Assembly: GCF_051622035.1 (NCBI RefSeq)
Contig: NC_135356.1
Coordinates: forward strand, 7,290,579 to 7,354,578
Direction of reading: 5' to 3'
Length of the DNA stretch: 64,000 bases
DNA from: Arctopsyche grandis
Taxonomy: Eukaryota > Arthropoda > Insecta > Trichoptera > Hydropsychidae
The notes under the pieces are model-generated. The model did not search any database and was not told where the DNA came from. It worked only from the letters and a program-made list of their open reading frames with translations. Shown here in pieces: positions 45,850-57,800 of this stretch (positions are counted from its first letter, which is position 1; the number at the start of each line of letters is the position of its first letter). A program made the position numbers and the translations under genes.

Positions 45850-48800
45850 ATATAACATATAAACGCCAATTCATTTCGAAAAACTTCTTATTATCTTATA
45901 ATATTTACCCAAGATGTATAAGCGTTCTCCTTCAACCAAATTGATTGCTTCATCAGTTTCAGCCATGTATGAATATACTGCGAAAACGATGTCTCCTTCT
46001 CTGACTTCTGAAAATTTATTGATTTAATAAATATACATACATATATAATCTAATTTGTGCGTGAAATGTAAATATCATTGCAAAATTATTAACAAACCTT
46101 GTTCGGACACATCTGCTTCTTTTGATATGCTCATTGATACGGCTTCTGTGATTGGAAAAGTAATAATTAATTTCATATATATATATATATATATATGTAT
46201 GTACATAAGTAAAAATTTATAGTTCTATTTTAGGATCCATGCAATAAACGATAGTTTACAATGGTTATATTATATCAATGTTTCTTAACAAGTGTTGCAT
46301 GAAAGGCTTAATTCATGAGTGATTCAAAATAAGAATTGATGGGGTAAAGGTAGATAGGACAAATTACTAGCCAAATTAAAAAAGGACAAATGAATATAAA
46401 ACTTTTGCTTTTGTTTTATAACAATATACTATTTTTCACTCAGGCCTTTGAATGCAGATATTCACTGCTTGAGACATTTCGTATAATAAAATAGTGTGTT
46501 CTAAAGGATCCTTTATGTAGAAGTAAAATTAAATTAAATTAATTTCTTTAACTTTATTGACACACAATGAAAATAGTTTAACATTAATATGCAGTAACCT
46601 TGTACAAATGTCGGCTTCACTGCTTTTCTCTTCTGTGACAAAGTCAAATAATCTTCTTCGAATGTCTCTGTGAACCGACGGGCTGGATTATAACCTAGCA
46701 TTACTTCTTCTTCATGTTCGCTCACTTGATAGCTGTGTTTTTTGGTTTTAGGTTTCAGCATCATCTGTACATCAATAGAATTCTCTTCAGATTCAGCCTC
46801 ACTGATGGTAACTTCTTCATATGGTTCCTCGCTGTCAATCTCTCTGGTCAGTTTTATGGAAGCTTCTCCCGTTTCTTCGGAGAATGTGGGCTGTTTCTTC
46901 TTCTTTAGTCTTATTTTACTGGTGAGAGAGAGGTCTTCGGTAGTATACGAGTCTCTTCGGCTCTTAACATCAAATTCGACTTCATCAACTTCATCGACAC
47001 TGTATTTTGGTTTCCGTTGTAAACTGAAATTAACATTTTCAGGACCTTCATCCTTCTCTAATATCTTTATTGAAACTTCTTCCGAATCTTCATCATAAGT
47101 TTGTTTAGGCTTTTTCTTTTTCATTTTAATACTCTCTGAGACGTCTTCGCTTGGAGCAGTAGTTGGTGCTTTTTTGGAACTTTTAATTTTAATTTCTACT
47201 TCTTCTTCTTCCATGTCTACTATTTTCGGTTTTTTCTTTTCAACTTTCTTTGTTAGGTCATAGCTAATAATTTCTTCAGGACTACCAGGTTCCTCCACAG
47301 ACATGATTTTGATTGAAGTCTCTTCGGATTCTTCGTTAAATGTTGGTTGCTTTTGAGATTTCAATTTCACCTTGCTGGACATAGAAATTTCTTCCTCAGC
47401 ATAGCTATCCAAATGAATTTTGAATTCTTGTTCAACGTCCTCTTTGGTCTTTGTTGTTTTTGGTCTGAATGTAACAGTTTCTGGTTCGGTAATTTCCGTT
47501 ACACTAGGAATAGAACTTTTCCTAATAGGTTTTAATTTTTTGATTGTTATTTCTTCTTCATGCTCTTCTGAAACCTTTGGTTTAGGACGTGCTTTTGAAA
47601 TTTTCACATCAACCACTTCTTCAACGTCTTCTTTTGGTTTGCCAAGTTTTATTATATTTTCTTCAACATCTTCAACCAGTGGCTTAGGTTTCTTTTTAAG
47701 GATTACAGCTTCTTCCACATCTTCCACCTTTTCTGGTTCTTTGATTTCTTCTACCTTTTTAATTGTAATTTCTTCTGCAGTTTCTTCGATAACCGTTTTT
47801 GGTTTGGGTTTCTTTTTAAGTATAACAGCTTCTTCCACATCTTCTACTTTTTCGGGTTCTTTGATTTCTTCTACCTTTTTAATAGTAATTTCTTCTGCAG
47901 TTTCTTCGATAACCGGTTTTGGTTTGGGTTTCTTTTTAAGTATTACAGCTTCTTCCACGTCTTCTACTTTTTCGGGTTTTTTGATTTCTTCTACCTTTTT
48001 AATAGTAATTTCTTCTGCAGTTTCTTCGATAACCGGTTTTGGTTTGGGTTTCTTTTTAATTATTACAGCTTCTTCCACATCCTCTACCTTTGCTGGCTCT
48101 TTGATTTCCTCTACTTTTTTAATAGTAATTTCTTCAGCATTTTCTTCGATAACTTTTTTGGGCTTAGGTTTCTTTTTAAGGATTACAGCTTCTTCCACAT
48201 CCTCTACCTTTGCTGGCTCTTTGATTTCCTCTACTTTTTTAATTGTAATTTCTTCAGAATTTTCTTCGATGACTTTTTTGGGCTTAGGTTTCTTTTTAAG
48301 GATTACAGCTTCTTCCACATCCTCTACCTTCTCTGGCTCTTTGATTTCTTCTACCTTTTTAATTGTAATTTCTTCAACATTTTCTTCGATAACCGGTTTT
48401 GGTTTAGGTTTCTTTTTAAGTGTTATAACTTCTTCCACATCTTCTACTTTTTCGGGTTCCTTAATTAACTCTACTTTTTTAATTGTAATTTCTTCTTCTT
48501 GTTCTTCAGATACCTTTGGCTTTAGTCGTTTTTTCGAAATTTTTACATCGACCATTTCTTCCACAACTTCTTTTGGTTTATCCAGTTTTATTACACTTTC
48601 TTCAACATCTTCAATAACTGGTTTTGGTTTTGGTTTCTTTAGTACAACAGCGTCTTGAGTTTCTTCGATATTTTCTGGTTCTTTGATTTCTTCTATTTTT
48701 TCAGGTTCTTCAGGTTTCTTTATCTTTTTAACTTTCTTCGGTTTGTCTACTTTTTCAGGTTCTTTAATTTCTTCTACTTTTTCAGGTTCTTGAATTTCTT

Positions 48801-51800
48801 CTAAAGCTTCAGGTTCTTTGATTTCCTCGATTTTCTTAGGTTCTTTTATGTCTTCAACCATTTCAGGTTCTTCTGTTTTCTTTGGGGTTTTGACTTTCTT
48901 TGGCTTCTTCTCGGGTTCTTCTTTTGTAATTGTTTCTGGTTCTACTTCTTTTATTACTTTGATTACTAATTCTGCTTTTTCTTCCAATGGTTCCACTTCT
49001 TTTACAACCGGAATAGATTCTGTTGCTTCAACTTCTTCTGTTACCTTCTTTTTAGGTTTGAGTGTAACTTTGATGGGTGATGATTCCCTTGATGTTTCTT
49101 CTGTTTGTTGAGTTTCTGGAGTTTTCTTCATTTTCAAAACGAAATCTTCCGGTTCAATCTCCTTTGAAGTAAATTTAGGTATCGTGGCTTTGAATGAATC
49201 AGTAGTTTCAGTTGTTTCTTCCTGTGGTTTTTTAACAGGAATGGGTTTCAAAATTACATTTTCTTCTTCGGGTTCCTCCTTAGGAATCTTTCCTTTTCCT
49301 AATTTTATGGTGAAAGGTTGTTCTTCGATTTCTTCAACAGACGTTTCAGTCGGTGTTTTCGGCTTCTGAACAATTTCTTGGCTTCTTGCCACAATATCTT
49401 CATATCCGAAACTTGGTTTTTCCAATTCTACCTTTTGGAGTTCTGGAATAACTACCTCAACATATTTTTTCCTTTGAATTTTCATAGCTTCTTTAGCGTT
49501 TCTTGATAGTATGCCAGCATCCCGAATAACTTGCATTGAACTTATAACGGGCTTCAATATATCTGGAGGCCAATCCCTGACATATTGTATACGACTTTTA
49601 AGTAAAAATTTAGGAAGTTCTGTTGTTTTGACTTCTTTTTTCACTGGGGTAACAGCTTTTTTTAATTTAATCTGAGCGAAAAGTGGAACCTCGTTCGTTT
49701 CTACTATTTGCATTTTACTTACTTTAATTTCTTTACGTTCTATTTTTATTGGTTGCATTTTCATTAATTTCATTTTCTCTGGTAATTTTTTAGGTTTTTG
49801 TTCTTCTGGTTTCGTTTTTTGTGGTTCTTCTGGTTTTACCTTTTGTGGTTCTTCTGATTTGACTTCCAGCGGTTCTTTCGGTTTTAACTTTTCGGGCTCT
49901 TCTGGTTTGACTTTTTTAGGTTCCTCTGGTTTAATTTCATCTATCGTCTTTTCAACCTTTTTCTCTTCAGGAGCAGAAGGTTCATCACGCACAACTTTAA
50001 CTTTCTTTACTTTTGGCTTGCGTTTGGTTTCTTCCTCGACTGTTTCCTTTGGTGAAGTTAGGTTTGGTTTTTCTTCGTCAATTTCTTTTAGAGTGTCAAA
50101 CGTTTCGACACTAGAAGTTGAAACACTATCATTTTCAGTTATTTTTATAGGTAGTTTATCTGTACTTGGTATAGGGGTACTTAATTCTTTTGTTTCTTCT
50201 TCAGATTGTTTCCCTACCAAGCTATCTTTGACAAATTGAACGGGTTTATCAGACGTGGCTTTAGAATCAGCTTTCAGTATTTCTGTTGTTATTGAAGGTA
50301 ATCCTTCTTGAACTTTAGTAATGGGTAATTCTGCAGGAATACTTTCAGTATTTTGTTCTGTTGTAATATAATGTTCACTTTCAGACGGAACAGTCGTAAC
50401 TTTATCTTTCTTCACAGTCAAAGTGAAGTCTTTCGACGTTGTAACAAATTCGGGTATTGTTTCATTAACTTCTGAGCTATCTGCAATGGGCTGAATCTTT
50501 TTAGACACCAATTTTGTATCAGATATTTTTTCTATATTAATAAATTCATCGTTAATAATTTCATTGTCGTATGATTTTACTTCAATAGTTGTAGAAGGTT
50601 CTTCTCCTTCTTGTTCCACTGTTGTTATTTCAGTTACTTCTTCTTTTGTTCCAACGTTTTGCTTGATAATGCGCTTCTTAACCTTTGGTTGTTTTTTAGA
50701 TTCATCTGGAAGTTTTTGTAATTCTTCCGGCTCTATTATGTCTTTAGACTGTTTAGGTTCTTCTACGGGCTTCTCTTCAAGTTTGGGTTCTTCCTTTGTA
50801 GGTTTGACTTCTTTTGGCTCATCTTCTTCTTTTGGCTTATCTTCTTCTTTTGGCTTAACTTCTATTGGCTTAACTTCTTCGATTGGCTTAACTTCATCTT
50901 CAGGTTTAACTTCTTCTGTTGGCTGAATTTCTTCTGGTTCATCTGATTTTTCATCTTTCGGTTTTTGTTTTGGTACCTTACGTTTTTTGATTTGTTTTTC
51001 TTTTACCTCCATTTCTGGTAATTCAAAATCTTTGGTTTCTATTGGTGACAGAGGCGCTTTAAATTCATCTTTTTCTGTGGAAACTTCTTCCGGAGCATCT
51101 TTTTTAAACGGTTTTAGAGTAATTTTCATTTCCTCGGGTTCATCTTTGGGTCTTTCTGGTATTCGGAATTTCACGTCCTCCGCTTCTTCTGGGGCAATTG
51201 GTTTAGGAACTCCTTTTTTCAATACACTAGGCACAGTTTCTGGTTCAACCGGCTTTTTCTTTGGCCTTTTGTATTTAGGGGTTTCATCGACTTTTTCTGG
51301 TTCTTCATCAGGACTTTCAATTGGTTTTTCATATGGCAACAAATCAATGTCATTTTTATCAGTATCAAATGGTTCTATTCCCTCTAATTTCGGAACTATA
51401 TCTTTTTTCTTCTTTTCTTTTTCCTTTACTTCTTCGTCAGGCTTCTTTGCTGGTTTTGGTTCTTCAGGCTCCTTAATTGGTTCATCTTCTTGTGGAACCT
51501 TCTTTAATACAACTTTTTCTTCCACTGGTTCTTCATGAACAAGTTTTTTCTTTCCAAGTTTAAGTGTCTTTGTTTCAGGTTCTTTTACTTCATCAGGCTG
51601 TATCGGCTCTCTTTCATATTTTTCTTCAGGTTGTGGAGTTTCAGCAGCTTTAACTATGTCTTCAAGGGTGAATTCCGGTGTTTCTAATTCAGTTGGTTCT
51701 AGATCTGGTATTTCTTTTGGTTTATATACCTTTCGTTTTATTTTAAGAGCTTCTTTAGTGTTTCTAGATAATATACCTTGATCTCTAACCGAACCTAAAT

Positions 51801-54800
51801 ATGTTACAACCATTTTAAGTTCTTCCGGTGGCCAGTTTCCTACACGTTTTATACGACTTTTTAGAAGTATTTTTGGTACAGATACAGATTTTGGTTCTTG
51901 TTTTTTAATAGTAGGCGTTTTACTTAATTTTTTCAAAGCAAATAATGGTGCATCAGTTATTTCTACTTTATTTGGAAGTTGTTGTTTGTGTTCAATCTTA
52001 ATAGGCACAAGTTTAATTTTATCCAGCTTAACAAGTTTTGGTTTTTCTGTAGCCTCCACATCATCTAGTTTAGTTCCGGGTGTGGGTTCTTTTGGTCTTA
52101 TTATTTTTTTCTTCGGTTTTTTTGTGTCTTTCGGTTCAGGTATGTTCAGACGAGGAATAAATGTATCATCATCTTCTTCAACTTCTGGATAGTCGTCTAC
52201 CGAAGCAATATCTTGAGAGGTTTCACTAACTAGGATGTCTTCTTTATCTTCCACATGTTTCTTTATGATTTTCTTCTTTTTCAATGGTTTTTCAGGCTCA
52301 GTCGGTTTCTCTTCATCTTTCGAAATTTCTTCAACTGGGGCAACAGATTCTTTTAGTTCTGGTTGTTCGTCAGTTGGGGAAACCGATTCAACAATGTCTG
52401 AAGTTATCGTTTTTTCATCAATATTAATTTTCTTGATCAAGCGTTTCTTTTTGCTCTTTTCCTTGACATCTTCCGGAATGTCTTTAGTTTCGATTGGTTC
52501 ATCAGTTTCTATTGGTACATCGTCAATTTTATCAACTTTTTCGGGCGTTTCTTCAACTTTCACTTCTTCCGGTTTTTTAGGTTTCTTCTTAATTTTACTT
52601 ACTTTCTTAATTGGTTCTTCTTCTTTGGGAATTTCAGATACTTCTTCTATGTCAATAGAACGGGTTTTTTCTGGTATTACATTCTCTTCATCTTCTTCGA
52701 ATTGCACTACGGCTTTTTCATCTACTTGTGTTCCGGTTTCTGGAACATTCGGTTCGCATTCTTCAATACTAAAATCTGACTTGGAAGGAGATTCTCGTTT
52801 TGGTTTCACTTCTTGCTCATCATCCCACATTTCTTCAATAACGATATCTCCTCCAAATTCTTTGTCAGTTGCTTGTTTTTGATTTATATTGACTTTCGTA
52901 GATTTTTTCCTTATAATTGTTCTCTTCGTAGTAACCTTTTTAGCTTCAATAGATCCGGGAGATTTTTGGAATTTCGTAACAATTTCTTCTATTTCCTCAT
53001 TATCTGACGATGGTACTGATAAAGGAGAGGTAAAGTCCTCTTGTATTGTTACCGTTGTATCTTCAGATTGCTGCAGTGGAGTGATAGTAACATTTTTAAT
53101 ATTTTCATCTTGAATTGTTTCTGAAACACATTAAATAACATGAAAAAAAAGTAAAGGATAAATAATAATAACACAAATCACACTTGAGTAATTCACTAGA
53201 TGATCGTTTTACCTTGAACAGTAACCATACTTTTTTCAAATTGAATGGTATCTTGTAATGCAATTGTTTCTTCAGTGAACAGTGTTTCGTCCGCTATGAT
53301 AGGTTTATGAATTGGTAAAATTGGTATATCATCAGCTGTAGTGTCTTCTGTCAATGGTACAGTGTTTTCTGGTTTCGAATCAGTTTTCTTAACAGATTTT
53401 TTAACTTTTTGTTTATGGGGCGTTTCAATAATAGTAGTGGTAGTTTTAGATGTAAAAGTATTATTGGGTTCATCGCTTGTAATAGAGGGAACTAACTGAG
53501 ATGGAATGTTTTCAGGTAAATTCTCGCAAATTTCTTCGAGAACTGGTTCGTCTGAAACAATTGTATCTGAAATTTTGTGTGTGGTCTTTTTGATAGTTTT
53601 CTTTATTATTCTCTTTTTGATAATTTTTCCAGTCTCATCTGGGAAAGACTCTTCAATGACTTCTTCTGGCTGTTCTATTATTTCTTCAATCGGTTCAACT
53701 TGTTCTTCTTCAGGCTTGTCTTCTTCTGGAGCTACTTTCGTTTCGGTTATCTTTTTCTTAATGATTTTCTTCTTTTTCTCAATAACCTCTTTCGGTTTTT
53801 CTTCTTCTACGGGCTTTTCTTCGAGAGGTTTGGTTTCAAGTAATTCGGTTTCGATAATTTGAACGTCAACGGTTGTGACGGGCTCTTTACCGTCTTCTTC
53901 CACTGTAACAATTTCCGTGATTTCTTGTTGCGGTCCCAAATCTTTCTTTATCACCCGCTTTTTGATCTTCTTACGTTCCACTTTTCCTTCATGGGTTTGT
54001 ACTTCCGTCACCGTAACAGTTTCTGGGTATTCCTCAGTAACCTTCGCCTGTTTTTCGGTTACTTTGAGAGGTTTGAGTTTTTCTGTCGTTTCATCAACAT
54101 CGAATTCCTCGACAGTTACGGTAGTTTGGGGTTTCTTTTTGCCCTCTTGTATAGTTACAATTTCTGTAACTTCTTCTTTGGAACCCTTTCTCTTTTTGAG
54201 TACCTTCTTTTTTATGGTGCGTTTTTCGGGCAAACCTTCTTCGGTTCGTACTTCTGTTACGACGACTTCTTCGGGAAGTTCTTCAATAGTCACAGCTTCT
54301 TCTTGTGGGAATTGTGGAAGAGATTTCGTTTCTTCAAATATGTCACTCGATTCTTCAGGAGTTTTTTCAACCACTGTCGTGACCGGTTTCTCGTTTCCTT
54401 CTTGCGTAGTTGTTATTACTGTGACCTTTTCTTCCCCGTCAACCACTCTCTTGATCTTTCGTTTCTTAATAACCTTCTTGTGAATTTTGCCAGTTTTATC
54501 TTCAACTTCGACAGTTTCCGTAACCTCTGGCATTTCTTCAACATATTGTGGTTCCTCTCTTACGATTATTTCTTCGGGAACGGTTTCATCTTGAGTTATG
54601 ACTTCAACAGTGGTCACAGGCTTTTCATCACCCCGAATAACCGTCTTCACTGTCATGGTTTCCTCAACTGTACCGTCTTTCTTTTTGAAAATTCGTTTTT
54701 TGGTAATCTTTTTGGTTGGTTTTCCGGTTTTCTCATCTGGAACAATTTCCTCGACAACTTCTTCCGGATATTCTTTAACTTCTTCCATCGGCTTTACTTC

Positions 54801-57800
54801 TTCTTCCGGTTGTTTTTCTTCCGTAATGACAACTGTTTTCTTGATTACTTTCTTTTTAATAATCTTCTTTTTAATAATTCTTCCGGTGTCATCTGTAATC
54901 GACTCTTCGATGACTTCTTCAGGTTGTTCTGTTATTTCTTCAACCGGTTCTAATTTTTCTTCCTCGGTAATTTCTTCAGAGGGTTCTTCTTGTTTGTGGG
55001 TAATAGATTTTTTGATCACCTTTTTCTTAATTATCTTCTTTTTAATTATTTTTCCAGTGTCGTCCGTTACAGTCTCTTCGATTACTTCTTCCGGCTGTTC
55101 AATTATTTCTTCAATTGGTTCCACTTGTTCTTCTGTAGGTTGCTCTTCTTCTGGAGCTTCTTTCGTTTCGGTTATCTTTTTCTTAATGATTTTCTTCTTT
55201 TTATCAATAACCTCCTTCGGTTTTTCTTCTTCCACGGGCTTTTCTTCGAGAGGTTTGGTTTCAAGTAATTTGGTTTCGATAATTTGAACTTCTACGGTTG
55301 TAACGGGCTCTTTACCGTCTTCTTCTACCGTAACAATTTCCGTGATTTCTTGTTGCGGTCCTAAATCTTTCTTTATCACCCGCTTTTTGATCTTCTTACG
55401 TTCCACTTTTCCTTCGTGGGTTTGTACTTCCGTCACCGTAACAGTTTCTGGATATTCCTCAGTAACCTTCGCCTGTTTTTCAGTTAATTTGAGAGGTTTG
55501 AGTTTTTCTGTCGTTTCATCGACATCGAATTCCTCAACAGTTACGGTAGTTTGGGGTTTCTTTTTGCCCTCTTGTATAGTTACAATTTCTGTAACTTCTT
55601 CTTTGGAACCCTTTCTCTTTTTGAGTACCTTCTTTTTTATGGTGCGTTTTTCGGGCAAACCTTCTTCGGTTCGTACTTCTGTTACGACGACTTCTTCGGG
55701 AAGTTCTTCAATAGTCACAGCTTCTTCTTGTGGGAATTGTGGAAGAGATTTCGTTTCTTCAAATATGTCACTCGATTCTTCAGGAGTTTTTTCAACCACT
55801 GTCGTGACCGGTTTCTCGGTTCCTTCTTGCGTGGTCGTTATTACTGTGACCTTTTCTTCACCGTCAACCACTCTCTTGATCTTTCGTTTCTTAATAACCT
55901 TCTTGTGAATTTTGCCAGTTTTATCTTCAACTTCGACAGTTTCCGTAACCTCTGGCATTTCTTCAACAATTTGTGGTTCCTCTCTTACGATTATTTCTTC
56001 GGGAACGGTTTCATCTTGAGTTATGACTTCAACAGTGGTGACAGGCTTTTCATCACCCCGAATAACCGTCTTCACTGTCATGGTTTCCTCAACTGTACCG
56101 TCTTTCTTTTTGAAAATTCGTTTTTTGGTAATCTTTTTGGTTGGTTTTCCGGTTTTCTCATCTGGAACAATTTCCTCGACAACTTCTTCCGGATATTCTT
56201 TAACTTCTTCTATCGGCTTTACTTCTTCTTCCGGTTGTTTTTCTTCCTTAATGACAACTGTTTTCTTGATTACTTTCTTTTTAATAATCTTCTTTTTGAT
56301 AATTCTTCCGGTGTCATCCGTAATAGACTCTTCAATGACCTCTTCAGGTTGTTCTGTTATGTCTTCAACCGGTTCTATTTTTTCTTCCTCGGGAATTTCT
56401 TCAGAGGGTTCTGCTTTTTTGTGGGTAATCGATTTTTTGATCACCTTTTTCTTTATTATCTTCTTTTTAATTATTTTTCCAGTATCGTCCGTTACCGACT
56501 CTTCGATTACTTCTTCCGGCTGTTCGATTATTTCTTCAATTGGTTCCACTTGTTCTTCTGTAGGTTGCTCTTCTTCTGGAGCTTCTTTCGTTTCGGTTAT
56601 CTTTTTCTTAACGATTTTCTTCTTTTTCTCAATAACCTCTTTCGGTTTTTCTTCTTCCACGGGCTTTTCTTCGAGAGGTTTGGTTTCAAGTAATTCGGTT
56701 TCGATAATTTGAACGTCTACGGTTGTAACGGGCTCTTTACCGTCTTCTTCCACCGTAACGATTTCCGTGATTTCTTGTTGCGGTCCCAAATCTTTCTTTA
56801 TCACCCGCTTTTTGATCTTCTTACGTTCCACTTTTCCTTCGTGGGTTTGTACTTCCGTCACCGTAACAGTTTCTGGATATTCCTCAGTAACCTTCGCCTG
56901 TTTTTCAGTTACTTTGAGAGGTTTGAGTTTTTCTGTCGTTTCATCGACATCGAATTCCTCGACAGTTACGGTAGTTTGGGGTTTCTTTTTGCCCTCTTGT
57001 ATAGTTACAATTTCTGTAACTTCTTCTTTGGAACCCTTTCTCTTTTTGAGTACCTTCTTTTTTATGGTGCGTTTTTCGGGCAAACCTTCTTCGGTTCGTA
57101 CTTCTGTTACGACAACTTCTTCGGGAAGTTCTTCAATTGTCACAGCTTCGTCTTGTGGAAATTGTGGAAGAGATTTCGTTTCTTCAAATATGTCACCCGA
57201 TTTTTCAGGAGTTTTTTCAACCACTGTCGTGACCGGTTTCTCGGTTCCTTCTTGCGTGGTCGTTATTACTGTGACCTTTTCTTCACCGTCAACCACTCTC
57301 TTAATCTTTCGTTTCTTAATAACCTTCTTGTGAATTTTGCCGGTTTTATCTTCAACTTCGACAGTTTCCGTAACCTCTGCCATTTCTTCAACAATTTGTG
57401 GTTCTTCTCTTACAATTATTTCTTCGGGAACGGTTTCATCTTGAGTTATGACTTCAACAGTGGTCACAGGCTTTTCATCACCCCGAATAACTGTCTTCAC
57501 TGTCATCGTTTCCTCAACTGTACCATCTTTCTTTTTGAAAATTCGTTTTTTGGTAATCTTTTTGGTTGGTTTTCCGGTTTTCTCATCTGGTACAATCTCC
57601 TCGACAACTTCTTCCGGATATTCTTCGACTTCTTCTATCGGTTTTACTTCTTCTTCCGGTTGTTTTACTTGCTTAATGACAACCGTTTTCTTGATTACCT
57701 TCTTTTTGATAATCTTCTTTTTAGTAACTCTTCCGGTGTCGTCAGTAATAGACTCTTCAATTATTTCTTCTGGCTGTTCAATTATTTCTTCAATCGGTTC

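Noticed and set aside
47420..48658. 412-codon plus-strand open frame (and similar ones at 50987-51538 and 52235-52882)
   Set aside because: Antisense shadow of the Lys/Glu-rich sls exon C. The translation is Ser/Phe/Ile low-complexity and follows the 120-bp repeat.
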